Positions 1 to 8,858 of a DNA stretch of 44,564 nucleotides are shown piece by piece. The DNA is taken from the IMG/VR virus record IMGVR_UViG_3300030090_004789, positions 1 to 44,564 of that record; one strand, given 5' to 3'. Numbering within the stretch: the stretch's first letter is position 1; every line of letters begins with the position of its first letter. This DNA comes from a virus. The notes beneath the pieces are model-generated. The model was not told the origin of the DNA and made no database searches. It was given only the letters and a program-made list of their open reading frames with translations. Made by a program: the position numbers and the translations under genes.

Positions 1-152
1 ATGTTCTGAAGGAATTTAGCTCCTGCTTCCTTGGCTGTTTTCTGCATAGTTTCCGATAGCACTGTCCTTGCAAACACACTTGCCGCTGACTTAGCAGCAG
101 CACCTGTTCCAAGGGTTAGATAAGTTAATGGATCTAGTAATACATCAGCGGC
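1..152. repeat. Left copy of imperfect terminal overlap
   Basis: Bases 1-152 align without gaps to 44413-44564 with 10 mismatches (about 93% identity). The last 33 bases of the pair are identical. Both copies read in the same minus-strand frame. The mismatches change only about three residues (AKEAGAK here, ASKAGDK at the right end). This is what a circularly permuted or circular phage genome looks like when the ends of a metagenomic contig come from slightly different strains. A true duplication inside the gene is less likely. Confidence 0.85.
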
Positions 153-563
153 AAAACCTGCTACCTTGTGTCCAAACTTCCTTTCATCTTCAGGTACTTC
201 ACCCATCCAACCGCCTTCACCGAAGAAGACATCCTGCCAAGTACCCTTTTGCTTTCCAGTCAACCCTCGCAACGCACCCAGGGCTGCATCTTTAGCACCC
301 TGCGACAGAGACTCTCCTGTTCTTATTGAATCGGTTATTTCTTTAGCTATGTTGGCAGTGAAGTATTGACCTCTTTGCAGTAAATCAAAAAATCCAGCAA
401 CAGGTCTTATCCTTCTTTTTTCTTCTTCCTCTTCTCCCTTTACTTGTTGTATATAAGGAACAAGTTGTTGTTGGTAAGGAGTTAACTGGCTCCCTGGTCT
501 TCTTGGTCTTCTTGGTCTCGTGGGTCTTCTCGGTCTTGTGGGTCTTCGTGAAAAGTCAGACAT
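1..563 (-). CDS. Large internal virion/DNA-ejection-like protein, N-terminal part (continues at 44412)
   Basis: This frame opens with ATG at 563-561 and runs off the left edge without a stop. It continues in frame at 44412 if the 152-base end repeat is collapsed. The joined gene is 3618 nt, exactly 1206 codons, giving about 1205 residues. The N-terminus is extremely Arg/Pro-rich (residues about 6-23), followed by a Gln-rich stretch and an acidic EEEEE run. Helical segments follow, including a Gly/Ala-rich stretch (GTGAAAKSAAS) near the join. No good Shine-Dalgarno precedes the ATG. The preceding gene stops at 578, so translation may be coupled. Large helical proteins at this place in podovirus-like genomes are usually ejected internal proteins; that role is inferred. 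Confidence 0.75.
   Translation of the reverse strand, partial: MSDFSRRPTRPRRPTRPRRPRRPGSQLTPYQQQLVPYIQQVKGEEEEEKRRIRPVAGFFDLLQRGQYFTANIAKEITDSIRTGESLSQGAKDAALGALRGLTGKQKGTWQDVFFGEGGWMGEVPEDERKFGHKVAGFAADVLLDPLTYLTLGTGAAAKSAASVFARTVLSETMQKTAKEAGAKFLQN
496..551 (-). repeat. Short tandem repeat coding an Arg/Pro-rich tail
   Basis: On the plus strand the motif GGTCTTCTT / GGTCTCGTG / GGTCTTCTC / GGTCTTGTG recurs in about 9-base steps. On the minus strand it codes alternating RRP, RPT and RPR units near the N-terminus of the large virion protein. The run is basic enough to bind DNA. It probably grows and shrinks by slippage. Confidence 0.7.
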
Positions 564-577
564 AGTTTTTTAAATTA

Positions 578-2008
578 TTAAAACTTTCTTCTCCTAGGAA
601 GACCGCCTCCGATTTTTCTCGCCCATTCTCCAACTCCGGACATTAGCCTCTCGCCCTGATTACCCTGCCAATACGCCAAGGCTTGATCGTACTCTTTTTG
701 AGTGTTAAACATCCATCTTTCTGGCATTATTTTGCTTTTAGGGTCACGGCTCCAGACGTAATCTTCTGGAATAGGTGCTGGAGCACGGTAAGCGTCATCG
801 TCTGCGCTTTGTCCTTGGTTAACGGGAACGTTAGGGTCTCCTTCGGCTCCAGGATTTAAAGCTATAGGCGTTTCTATTATACTTGTTTGTACCAAAGCCG
901 AAGGTTTTTTGTTTAGCGAATTTCCGTGAAACGCTTCTAATGACGTTATTGTTATTTCGGGGTAAATGCCGGATTCTCTTAATGTATTTATGATGTCTGT
1001 TACTCTTTTATTTAATTCGTTTTGTTCTTTTTCTCCCCATATTACATTGCCTTTAGCGTCTGTTTGGATATTCATGTTGCCTTCTGCCATTAATCTTATG
1101 CCTTTGTAGGCTTCCGTTGCGCTTGCTATAAATTTAGGGTCCCCAAGAGCTGCGTTTTTCATTGCGTCTTCGTTTTGTATTGCTTCTAATCTTCCTCTGA
1201 GCATCAATTCTGTTGCTGCTATTAAACTATCTGTTATTCTTTTGTTTTCGTTTTCGTCATCTTCGTTAAACGTATTAGAACTAATAAGTGCGCTGGCAGA
1301 AGCAATACTATCTTCTATGTTTTCTTGGGTTAAAACTGACGCAGGAAACATATCGCTTATATCTTCAATAACATTAGCTCTTAACTCTTGTGTTTGTTCA
1401 GCAAGTTCCATGTCTATGGATAGTCGTTCTAACCTGTTACTTTCGTTGATAGCTTCTTGACTTTCTTTCCATTGTCTGTCTAATTGCGCCTGTCTTGCTA
1501 TTTCCCTTTGCCGGTCAATTGCTCGGTTTATTCTGTCTTGCTCATCCTTTCTGTGTAAACGCAACGCTGCAAGGTTTTGCTGGTTTACTGTGTTTGAAAA
1601 CTCTTTTTCCCATTGGTCGCTTTGAATTTCAAACTGTTTTGTTTGTAGTTCTATTTCTTCTGCCCTGTCTCTTTGAGCAATATAGCGGTCAAGGTTTCTT
1701 TCTCCCTGCTCTACTTTTCTTTGCCATTGCTTGTCGGCAAAATCCCTGGCATCTATATGTTTTTCCCATTCAAACTGTTCCTGTTCCCTGTCTATGTCTT
1801 CTTGTCGTTCACGTTGTCTGGTTTTTTCTTTTTCTAATCCGGTAAAGTAACCGGTAACGTCTTTGAGGGTGCCTTGCAACATCTGTTGTCCCTGAAATCT
1901 TTCCGCTCTTTTTCTTTCAGCGGCGCTCTTTTTCATTTGGGCTATGTCGCCTACTGTCTTACTTATGTTCGCCCATCTCTGTCCTAAGTTAAATTGAGGC
2001 ATTGCCAT
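578..2008 (-). CDS. Coiled-coil internal virion-like protein
   Basis: 476 residues, almost wholly helical and charged from about residue 20 to 230, with long heptad-like runs rich in Gln, Glu, Arg and Lys, then a more mixed C-terminal half. The C-terminus is basic (GLPRRRKF). It sits between two other large helical proteins on the same strand, 12 bases after its upstream neighbour, and directly precedes the very large protein that crosses the contig ends. That trio resembles the internal or ejection protein set of podoviruses (compare T7 gp14-gp15-gp16), but sequence alone does not prove homology. No enzymatic motif is visible. Confidence 0.7.
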   Translation of the reverse strand: MAMPQFNLGQRWANISKTVGDIAQMKKSAAERKRAERFQGQQMLQGTLKDVTGYFTGLEKEKTRQRERQEDIDREQEQFEWEKHIDARDFADKQWQRKVEQGERNLDRYIAQRDRAEEIELQTKQFEIQSDQWEKEFSNTVNQQNLAALRLHRKDEQDRINRAIDRQREIARQAQLDRQWKESQEAINESNRLERLSIDMELAEQTQELRANVIEDISDMFPASVLTQENIEDSIASASALISSNTFNEDDENENKRITDSLIAATELMLRGRLEAIQNEDAMKNAALGDPKFIASATEAYKGIRLMAEGNMNIQTDAKGNVIWGEKEQNELNKRVTDIINTLRESGIYPEITITSLEAFHGNSLNKKPSALVQTSIIETPIALNPGAEGDPNVPVNQGQSADDDAYRAPAPIPEDYVWSRDPKSKIMPERWMFNTQKEYDQALAYWQGNQGERLMSGVGEWARKIGGGLPRRRKF

Positions 2009-2020
2009 GTTTATATCTCC

Positions 2021-3547
2021 TTACTTTTGTCCACCAAGTCCAGCTAAGATTGTTGCGCCTACGCTTCCGAGCCACCCTGTTGGATTAAATATGGTGTTAA
2101 CCGCCGCTAAAGCTGCTGCTATTCCTTGAAAGACCGAACCAAAAGCTGCGGCGTTTTCAGCATCGCTTGGTTCGCTGGCATCGTCTAGTGCCTGTTGACC
2201 CATTCTTAATTGCTCTTGTTGTAGCCATACTTCAAAAGCATCTAAAGCAGGTTGCACCGTAGTGGAATACTCTGCCATCCAACTATTATAAGCATGTTCG
2301 TCAAATCCAATAGACAGCATCGCTGCCTTGGTAATGTTTTCTATGCTTTGCTGTAATGCGCCTACTTCGTTTTCATACTCCAACTGCATCATGCCAACAG
2401 CCTGGGTATACGCCTGTACTTCTAGTTGCATCATCCGTGATGCGTTAGCCAGGAAGTCCTGTGCGCTAGCTTGCCCTTCTTGAAACAAAGGAAAGAACTG
2501 ATCTTTCTTGGCTTCAAACTGCATGAGTTTACGTTCAAAGTCCTGATTCATCATCATCACTTCGCCCTGTAATCTGCTGTCCCTGATACTTCTCGCAGCT
2601 TCATCAGACATTTGTAATGCCCTCATATAAGAACCAGTCTGCGAATACATGTTTTCTACTTGCCTGTTAGCCGTGTCCCTGTCAGCGGTATATCCTGAGT
2701 ATACCAGCCTCTCCATGCGATCCCATTCTTCCTCGCCAAGACCTTCCATGTCTTCTAATGCTGTGTTTCTGCCTTCTTCTATCCAGCTTCTATACTGTTC
2801 TTCTGCTGTCCCATCAGCGTTATCTTCAAAACCCATTAGCGTGGCAGCGTGACTAAAAGCTGATGCTGTGTCTGGACCTGCTTGCATTCTTTGTATTGCA
2901 TCGTAGAGTCCACCTAACGGTCCCGTGTTTGTGTCTGATGATGGTCCATACTCACCAAAATCAGGTCTTTCTATTTCTGTTAGTGTTCTTTCAATGCCAC
3001 GTTCAGGGTCTGCGTATCTAGTCCTTTCTATGTACTCGTATTGAGGCTCACCTGCTTCGTTGTAGCCAGTCAGGTAAGCGTAAGTATCAGTAGCTGTATG
3101 TGCTTCAGGAGTTCCTTCTGAGTATATTATAGGCTCATAAAGAAGGGAATATAAATCCCACATATACCTGTCGCCGGTCTTCCTTGCCTGGTCTTTGGCT
3201 ATGTTCGCCTGTTGTTTGGCAAGATCAAGGGTCGGTTGTAAATCGGGCATAGTCTCCCAATTTATTGCTGTCTCTTCAGTCTGTGGAACTTCCGGTTGCT
3301 GTGCAGTAACTTCAGGAGCGTCAACCATAGGAGGATCGGCGGTTTGTTCATCAGTATTGTTAATTATTGCTAAGTTTTGTTCTTTTAACCTTGCTTGTTT
3401 TTCAGCTAATTCTCTTGCAGCTCTAGCTGCTGCCTCTTTTTTAGCTTTTTGTTTTTGGTAGTCTTCGTCATATATAGAACGACCTGACCCTACCGCACCA
3501 CCTGATCCTACTGTACCAGTAATACCTGCTCCTGTTGATATAGCCAT
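2021..3547 (-). CDS. Internal virion-like protein with hydrophobic C-terminus
   Basis: 508 residues. A Gly/Ser-rich N-terminus is followed by a coiled-coil region rich in Lys, Glu and Ala (about residues 30-60), then an acidic middle rich in Tyr, Glu and Asp, then Met- and Gln-rich helices (about residues 280-400). The last 45 residues are hydrophobic and small-residue rich (QGIAAALAAVN, SVGATILAGLGG), able to insert in a membrane. That fits a protein ejected into the cell envelope with the DNA. The ATG overlaps the stop of the nozzle-like gene as TAATG, indicating translational coupling. Confidence 0.65.
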   Translation of the reverse strand: MAISTGAGITGTVGSGGAVGSGRSIYDEDYQKQKAKKEAAARAARELAEKQARLKEQNLAIINNTDEQTADPPMVDAPEVTAQQPEVPQTEETAINWETMPDLQPTLDLAKQQANIAKDQARKTGDRYMWDLYSLLYEPIIYSEGTPEAHTATDTYAYLTGYNEAGEPQYEYIERTRYADPERGIERTLTEIERPDFGEYGPSSDTNTGPLGGLYDAIQRMQAGPDTASAFSHAATLMGFEDNADGTAEEQYRSWIEEGRNTALEDMEGLGEEEWDRMERLVYSGYTADRDTANRQVENMYSQTGSYMRALQMSDEAARSIRDSRLQGEVMMMNQDFERKLMQFEAKKDQFFPLFQEGQASAQDFLANASRMMQLEVQAYTQAVGMMQLEYENEVGALQQSIENITKAAMLSIGFDEHAYNSWMAEYSTTVQPALDAFEVWLQQEQLRMGQQALDDASEPSDAENAAAFGSVFQGIAAALAAVNTIFNPTGWLGSVGATILAGLGGQK

Positions 3548-5568
3548 TAGAATGGTTTCTCCTCTACGGCTACGGAATAGCCGATAAATTTAGCTTCTGT
3601 TTTATAATCATGTTCCATATATACACCGAGGTTTTTTCCGTCCTGATCAGGAGGTATAGTTAAGTCCTCGGTATGGATACCGCTGGATACGGAAGCCGTC
3701 AAAACAGCGGAGCTTGAAGCAAAACCATATCTGCTTCTGGTGTAAAATTTTAAGGTATAGTTTACTCCCTGGGTTTGTGATACATCACCTACCAAAGGTT
3801 TAAACATCTCGTAAGCCTTGTCGGTTAACTGGTTGCCGAAGTCGTGATACTTTGACTGGAACTTGGCGGTAATAGTAACCGAGGTTGTAGCTATGTCTTT
3901 CTCGCCGGTATTCATCCGCAACATAAAGTTCTTGTTGTGATCCATTGTTTGCATAGCACCGGTATCGCCAGTACCACGAAAGTCAAGGAACTGATCTACT
4001 CTAAATCCTGTGTGTTTGTAGAAACTTAACCTGAAATCACCGTCTTCATCCTGTCTTATCGTGTCAGGGTCAGCAACTAAAGTAACGCTGTTGGAAGGGA
4101 AACTTATCCACAATCTACCAAGATACTCGGTACTTACTGCGTCAGTTAATGTCAGCGCATTAACGGTTTCTTCTATATGACTGGATACTTTTGCCAGGTT
4201 TGTGCCGTCAAATGTGTAAACTCCGTCTCTTGCTACAAAGTATATCCTGCTTTTTACCACAGTTGCTGATTTGCCACTAATAGGTCCAATAAGGTCTGGA
4301 GACAGTGGTTTTAGGTCATAATTAGCAAAAGAATTGCCTTTTAACCCATATATCCTGCCTTCTGTGAGTACAGCTAAGTAATCAAGGTGGGGAACGAAAG
4401 CCTGTATGTTACCACCGCCGTCATCCGCACCAAAAAGGTCACTTCCTCTCCATCCTTTAACCGTTTGTTCTCCTACGGCACCTGCTGCTGCTGGAAGTAC
4501 TATAGGTGACATCCTGAACCAGTTGTCATACCCAAGAATTACATGGTTTCTGTGATGTGCTACTTTAGATGCTTTGTAGTTAACATTTAACTGTGACAGG
4601 TATTGGGTATGTTGCAGTTCTAACCCTTGAGAATTTAAAGATCCACCATTTACATGGTTGGATATCATTCTGGTACAGAATCTTCCTTTCATTACTGAAG
4701 GAAAATTAGCCGTTGCAGCGTCTGCTTCTGCCTTACCTAGTGGCTGAAATAAAAGCTCCCTGGTGTTTGGGTCAACTGGAACGTTAAACTCTACTACTTT
4801 ATTAGAGGCTACCGTCCATGTTGCTGTAGCTATAGGAGTAGCAGTGTTCCACGTTAAACTTGCCGCCGATGAAGCCTTGCCGTAATACTGAAAAGTAAAC
4901 GAAGCATCTGAATTTGCCACTGACGTTTTTACCACAAACTTATTATAAGTAAGGTCAGCCGCTATCCACATTCCTGAATTGGTATTACTGGTAATTTGAA
5001 AGTTTGCCGTAGTAGAATTCTGGGCATCAGTAGTATCGTTTGTATACGTCCCTGCCGACCCTGTTAATTGTCCTGCATACCAGTCTTTGTCGTTCCTGTA
5101 TCTGGTGTCATACTTCTCTAAGGTTTGTCCGTAAACCGTGGATACCGTAGGGAAGATAAGGTGTTCTTTGTCCACCCCGTTAACAGCCACTATCTGTTCG
5201 TGGATTCTGGCAAAGGAAAAAGATGCACTTGCCGTGAAAGCCAGAGTAGTGACTGATCCGTTATCATCCAGTTTAGTTATAGTCGAGTAATCCGTTGCAC
5301 CAGTTTTGTTGTAAAACATGTGTGTGCTACCGTTTCCTTCTATTGCTACAAAGGTATACCAGGTCGCACCTATCTTATGCCTTACCGCTCCTCTTAAAGA
5401 ACTGGTAAAGGTTACCGTCTTTTGTACTCCACCCCTTTTCTTTAGACCACCATTCCACCAGACGTTCTCTAACTGGTAGCATTCGTTGTCTTTCATTAAC
5501 TCATTAGGGTACGAGGTATCAAAGAAACCCCCTCGGAAATCTTTGAAGTTAAAAACGGTGGCTGCCAC
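3547..5568 (-). CDS. Tail nozzle/tubular protein B-like
   Basis: 673 residues, beta-rich. The N-terminus (FRGGFFDTSYPNELMKDNE, then ENVWWNGGLKKRGG) is typical of podovirus proteins related to T7 gp12-like or phage stabilisation proteins that form the tail nozzle. The middle has repeated short beta segments with Ser, Thr and Gly loops, as in beta-propellers. The start is GTG at 5568, overlapping the previous stop as TAGTG. It follows the tubular A-like adaptor directly, the usual gene order. It should assemble at the distal end of the short tail; this is inferred from order and N-terminal pattern. Confidence 0.7.
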   Translation of the reverse strand: MAATVFNFKDFRGGFFDTSYPNELMKDNECYQLENVWWNGGLKKRGGVQKTVTFTSSLRGAVRHKIGATWYTFVAIEGNGSTHMFYNKTGATDYSTITKLDDNGSVTTLAFTASASFSFARIHEQIVAVNGVDKEHLIFPTVSTVYGQTLEKYDTRYRNDKDWYAGQLTGSAGTYTNDTTDAQNSTTANFQITSNTNSGMWIAADLTYNKFVVKTSVANSDASFTFQYYGKASSAASLTWNTATPIATATWTVASNKVVEFNVPVDPNTRELLFQPLGKAEADAATANFPSVMKGRFCTRMISNHVNGGSLNSQGLELQHTQYLSQLNVNYKASKVAHHRNHVILGYDNWFRMSPIVLPAAAGAVGEQTVKGWRGSDLFGADDGGGNIQAFVPHLDYLAVLTEGRIYGLKGNSFANYDLKPLSPDLIGPISGKSATVVKSRIYFVARDGVYTFDGTNLAKVSSHIEETVNALTLTDAVSTEYLGRLWISFPSNSVTLVADPDTIRQDEDGDFRLSFYKHTGFRVDQFLDFRGTGDTGAMQTMDHNKNFMLRMNTGEKDIATTSVTITAKFQSKYHDFGNQLTDKAYEMFKPLVGDVSQTQGVNYTLKFYTRSRYGFASSSAVLTASVSSGIHTEDLTIPPDQDGKNLGVYMEHDYKTEAKFIGYSVAVEEKPF

Positions 5569-6584
5569 TAAATGCCTCCTGTCTGGTCTACGTTGACATT
5601 AGGTGGCTGAAATACCCGATAAGAAGGAAACAGAGTCGGGTTTTGATTGCTCTCCCTTACCTTGTAGGCTACAGCCATACGGTAAAACTCGCCATACAGG
5701 TTTCTTGCTTCATCAAATTGCTGTTTTTCTTCCATGAGTTTTGACACACCGTAATACACAGGAGCCATATGCTCATTCGCTGGTAATGGACAAGTAGTAC
5801 TATTGTCATCACCGTTGGTTGCCAGATCAGCAAATGCCTGTTTGTACCTTATATGGAACAGTTCCTGTGTGGTTGGTGAAGGGTATACTCTTATCCTGTC
5901 GTTTTTGATTGCATAATATGATGGTCGCCCTGATGATTCAGGGGATATAAAGAGTTCATAAGGCGCTCGTCTTAACCGATACTGTCCCCATTCCACGAAC
6001 TCCATCTCTAAAAAGGTAGAAGGAAGTGCTGTCTCTACTATAGCGTCCTGTCCTATACCTGATCGCCACGTTCCTCCTGTTTGGGTTGCGTCTGCACTTC
6101 CAAATAGAATCGCCCTTGCGTCTACATATTGTTTATCTTGCGGTGCTTCTATGGTAATAGAAGTAGGTGAACCTCTTGGAGTTATGAGAAACGTCCACAA
6201 GTTGTCACCAGACGTAGTAAATGAAACCGTACTACTGTCGGCACTTCCTCCTATAGCTGAGCTTAAAGTGTCTTGCAAGTCTCCTGCTATAGTCGCTCCT
6301 GCTACGTTGGTTCTGTTATTTGTGGTTATAGCTACATCTGTAGCTGCTAAATTAGCAGTTCCACCTGATGTGGTTATTCGTATTGCCCAGTTGGTTCGTG
6401 AATCAAACACTGGAGCAACGGTAAGATAGTCTTCTCCAGGAACACCATTAGCGATCTTGCAGAATTCCCTTACCCCTTCATTAATATAATCCATGACGAC
6501 ATCATCGGTATTCGTGACCGTCACCGAATTAGATGAAACTCTTGCGAGTCTTTTTACTCTGGTAGTTTGGGCTGATAGCGTCAT
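5568..6584 (-). CDS. Head-to-tail adaptor / tail tubular protein A-like
   Basis: 338 residues. The N-terminal helix region (VVMDYINEGVREFC) and the C-terminal helix region (HMAPVYYGVSKLMEEKQQFDEARNLY) are typical of head-tail connector proteins that dock under the portal. Between them, about residues 50-180 form a Ser/Thr-rich beta segment that looks like an inserted Ig-like or carbohydrate-binding domain. The region GRPSYYAIKNDRIRVYPSP also occurs widely in tail tubular A-type proteins. The gene overlaps its upstream neighbour by 4 bases (ATGA) and lies immediately before the nozzle gene. Confidence 0.75.
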   Translation of the reverse strand: MTLSAQTTRVKRLARVSSNSVTVTNTDDVVMDYINEGVREFCKIANGVPGEDYLTVAPVFDSRTNWAIRITTSGGTANLAATDVAITTNNRTNVAGATIAGDLQDTLSSAIGGSADSSTVSFTTSGDNLWTFLITPRGSPTSITIEAPQDKQYVDARAILFGSADATQTGGTWRSGIGQDAIVETALPSTFLEMEFVEWGQYRLRRAPYELFISPESSGRPSYYAIKNDRIRVYPSPTTQELFHIRYKQAFADLATNGDDNSTTCPLPANEHMAPVYYGVSKLMEEKQQFDEARNLYGEFYRMAVAYKVRESNQNPTLFPSYRVFQPPNVNVDQTGGI

Positions 6585-8023
6585 TTGTTATTACTCCTAA
6601 TTGCTCTCAAGGCTGCTGCTGCAACTGTTCCCTGACCTGGAAAAGGTAACCATGAACCAATTCCCTGTTTTAACTTTGAACCAACATTAATATAGGGACC
6701 TGTGGGGTTTTTTGTTTCAGGATGAATCAATGGTTCACGAGGTTTATACAGGTCGGGATGAACCAATGGTTCAGGAGGCGTATATAGATCAGGGTTAATT
6801 AACGGTTCAGTTTCGCTAGGTGAATCGATCATTTTTTCGTGTTCTGGAACGTCTTCCCAATAGCCCGTAGCTTCTGAAATGTTTTCTATAACTTCTTTTA
6901 ACCTTTCCATTATGCTTGCAAAAGATTTTGTGCCTCCTAACTGTTGAGGTCTTATGGGGTTATCCGGGTTTTGTTTATTGTATTCTTCTATTTTTATGTC
7001 AAGATCTTCTTGTTCTTCTCTTCGTTTTCCTAAATCAAATTTATCGTAATCTTCCCCAACCATTTCTGCTACTCTGTGTAATAGTTGACCTGACCCTCTT
7101 TCGCTAAAAGTCCCCAATTCAGGGTTGTAAGTTATGCTTGTTTCTATTTTGGGAAAAGCCTCTTTATCAAAAGTAGGAACAGTAGAAAAATGAGTCTTCC
7201 CGGTAAGGGTGTCGTAATCAACTACTTTTACATTTTCCGCCAGAGAGGGATTTTGTTCTTTTAGTTTTTCGTATGCATCTATTGCTTGGCTTCCTAACTT
7301 TCCTATATAGCTCAGTTCTACATAATTTTTTGTTGAAACTTGCTTTCCTACGTCTTTTGCAGAGATATCTTGAGCGTGTATTATTGGTATATCTGTTTTT
7401 TCACGAAAAGCATTGGCACCACTTGCATTAAAACCTGCTCCAGTATCTAACAAGCTGTTTACTTCGCCAAATTTTTTGTCATTTATAATACCTGATAAAG
7501 CATTTGCTGGTGAATTTGGTTGGTTCCTCCTGCTTGTTCTTCCTACATTTTCTATTATTTCTTCTACGTTAAAATCGTCTTTTCTTATGCTTTTACCGTG
7601 TTCGTCAACTGGTATAAGATTTTTGTTGTGCCAAACAGTGGCTTCACCGCTAATTGGAGCTAACTGGTTTTCGTTTTCCTTGACAACGTAAACCATTCGC
7701 CAATTTCCTTTACTTTCATCTAAATGCTTCCATCGAGCAACTTCTGGATTTGTAATATTTTTTTGCGGTCCTAAAAAGTCTATGTATCCTTGCCAAGTTT
7801 TTTTTGTTTTAGTAGCTCCCTGAAGGGACGATTTGTCATCTCTTACGGCAACAACTAAATGACCCCCAACAGCTACTTTGTCCCACGCCTTCTGAACAAA
7901 TTCGTCCCTTATCGCTTTTTCTGGTATCACGTTAAGAACATGAGAAGAAAAAACTATATCGAACTTTCCTTCAGGATAAGTTTTAGTTGGCTGGATAGTT
8001 GGGGTTCCTGGGTCAATCGCCAT
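6581..8023 (-). CDS. Virion-region protein with split methyltransferase-like segments and Pro-rich repeats
   Basis: 480 residues. Residues about 3-115 resemble the second half of a Rossmann methyltransferase: an acidic motif II-like start (AIDPG), then KFDIVFSSHVLNVIP (motif IV-like) and VGGHLVVAVRDD (motif VI-like). Residues about 188-222 resemble the first half (SLLDTGAGFNASGA as a motif I-like glycine loop, then IIHAQDIS). The order is thus reversed relative to a normal enzyme. The rest is helical, and a proline-rich repeat lies near residues 405-440. The C-terminus is basic and small. Its place among structural genes suggests a virion-associated protein. Methyltransferase activity is doubtful. 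Confidence 0.55.
   Translation of the reverse strand: MAIDPGTPTIQPTKTYPEGKFDIVFSSHVLNVIPEKAIRDEFVQKAWDKVAVGGHLVVAVRDDKSSLQGATKTKKTWQGYIDFLGPQKNITNPEVARWKHLDESKGNWRMVYVVKENENQLAPISGEATVWHNKNLIPVDEHGKSIRKDDFNVEEIIENVGRTSRRNQPNSPANALSGIINDKKFGEVNSLLDTGAGFNASGANAFREKTDIPIIHAQDISAKDVGKQVSTKNYVELSYIGKLGSQAIDAYEKLKEQNPSLAENVKVVDYDTLTGKTHFSTVPTFDKEAFPKIETSITYNPELGTFSERGSGQLLHRVAEMVGEDYDKFDLGKRREEQEDLDIKIEEYNKQNPDNPIRPQQLGGTKSFASIMERLKEVIENISEATGYWEDVPEHEKMIDSPSETEPLINPDLYTPPEPLVHPDLYKPREPLIHPETKNPTGPYINVGSKLKQGIGSWLPFPGQGTVAAAALRAIRSNNK
6719..6816 (-). repeat. 36-base tandem repeat coding EPL-x-x-PDLY units
   Basis: Three diverged units of about 36 bases lie in tandem inside the preceding entry's gene. 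On the minus strand they code EPLINPDLYTPP, EPLVHPDLYKPR and EPLIHPETKNPT. The pattern of Pro and aromatic residues suggests an extended linker or a short linear motif used several times to bind a partner. Confidence 0.7.
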
Positions 8024-8153
8024 TCTTCTTCCTATGTTTCTTTTTTAGCGAGGCAGCACAGACAGCATAGGAATTAACCGTCTGCTGTGCTGCGTTCACT
8101 TTGTCTATACATCTATCGTATTTGCCTTTAGGCACCCCCTTGGGTACAGGCAT
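8013..8153 (-). CDS. Small conserved basic phage protein (46 aa)
   Basis: This gene is short and runs from ATG at 8153-8151 to TGA at 8015-8013. It begins MPVPKGVPKGKYDRCIDKV and ends with a basic Lys/Arg tail. The opening MPVPKG followed by a single Cys, and later YAVC, is a pattern I associate with very small proteins in many phage structural operons. Their function is unknown. The start overlaps the upstream stop as TAATG, and the end overlaps the downstream gene by 11 bases, so it is tightly embedded in the operon. Coding is supported by context rather than by an enzymatic motif. Confidence 0.65.
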   Translation of the reverse strand: MPVPKGVPKGKYDRCIDKVNAAQQTVNSYAVCAASLKKKHRKKNGD

Positions 8154-8500
8154 TATACAGCCCTTTCACCTCGTCTGTAGCCGACAAAAATTCCGGTAAC
8201 AGTCCCTTCTTTATCCAGGTTAAGTCTCAAACTCGTATTGGAGTCGGAAGCTCTTAGACCTCTTTCCCCAAGACTGAACTGTTCAAAACCGCCTGTAGCA
8301 CGGACCATAAACCGGAAGATACTTGCAGAACCTTCCATTACGTCTATGGTAGCGCTCTCGGTAGCGTTACTCCAAGCTATGAATCCCTTGGTTAGAAACC
8401 ACTTAGTTGAAGCAGCCGAAGCAAAAATCTGTACAGAGCCAGTAGCAGTTATACTGACTCTTGTACTTAGGGGTGCGCCTCTGTTGGCTTCCCCAGACAT
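8153..8500 (-). CDS. Small beta-rich virion protein, decoration-like
   Basis: 115 residues, predicted beta-rich with alternating Ser, Thr and hydrophobic residues and no charged coiled-coil. It is one of three consecutive small beta proteins just downstream of the major capsid gene. Such proteins in tailed phages are commonly capsid decoration or head-fibre proteins. The segment FIAWSNATES resembles the FIAWGN ending of the neighbouring gene, hinting at a shared fold. ATG at 8500; spacing to the upstream gene is zero. No homolog is recognised by name. Confidence 0.6.
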   Translation of the reverse strand: MSGEANRGAPLSTRVSITATGSVQIFASAASTKWFLTKGFIAWSNATESATIDVMEGSASIFRFMVRATGGFEQFSLGERGLRASDSNTSLRLNLDKEGTVTGIFVGYRRGERAV

Positions 8501-8848
8501 TTAATTACCCCACGCTATAAACGGCAATGCTGTCCAGCTACCTATCTGGGTTTGACTAGGTATTTCTCCCAACAGTTGCGCTGTTGAGGTTGCTGAACCA
8601 ATATTTCCCCTTATTACCACCACTTCGCTTGCAGGTCGGTATTCAAATATAAACCCGGAAGCCGGAGGTATCATTACACCACTCACATTCCTGAAGCCAG
8701 AAAAGGTAAGCGTAATGCCACCCGGAGTAGCCGGATAAGTAGTTTGAAAAGCCAAAGACCCAAAAGCAAACTTGGTGTCCCTTGCAGCGTGGGAATTAAC
8801 GTTTAAATTGTTCTGGAGTCTTGCTGCATATGTTACTGTAACAGCCAT
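8501..8848 (-). CDS. Small beta-rich virion protein, decoration-like
   Basis: 115 residues, the same length as its downstream neighbour, with Gly, Ser, Thr and aromatic residues in a beta pattern. It ends in LPFIAWGN. A GGAGT ribosome site lies about seven bases before the ATG at 8848. Position between the capsid and adaptor genes suggests a head decoration or head-completion role. The shared length and the related FIAW-N motif suggest that this and the next gene could be diverged paralogs, which only alignment can settle. Confidence 0.6.
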   Translation of the reverse strand: MAVTVTYAARLQNNLNVNSHAARDTKFAFGSLAFQTTYPATPGGITLTFSGFRNVSGVMIPPASGFIFEYRPASEVVVIRGNIGSATSTAQLLGEIPSQTQIGSWTALPFIAWGN

Positions 8849-8858
8849 ATTATTACTC

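Noticed and set aside
1-152. Tandem gene duplication as cause of the matching ends
   Set aside because: Both copies lie exactly at the contig ends and one frame stays open when they are merged, which a circular genome explains more simply.
2597-2607. CTGATGA on the minus strand as a second hammerhead core
   Set aside because: It lies in the coding sequence of a virion protein, with no stem II, no GAAA in place and no stem III.
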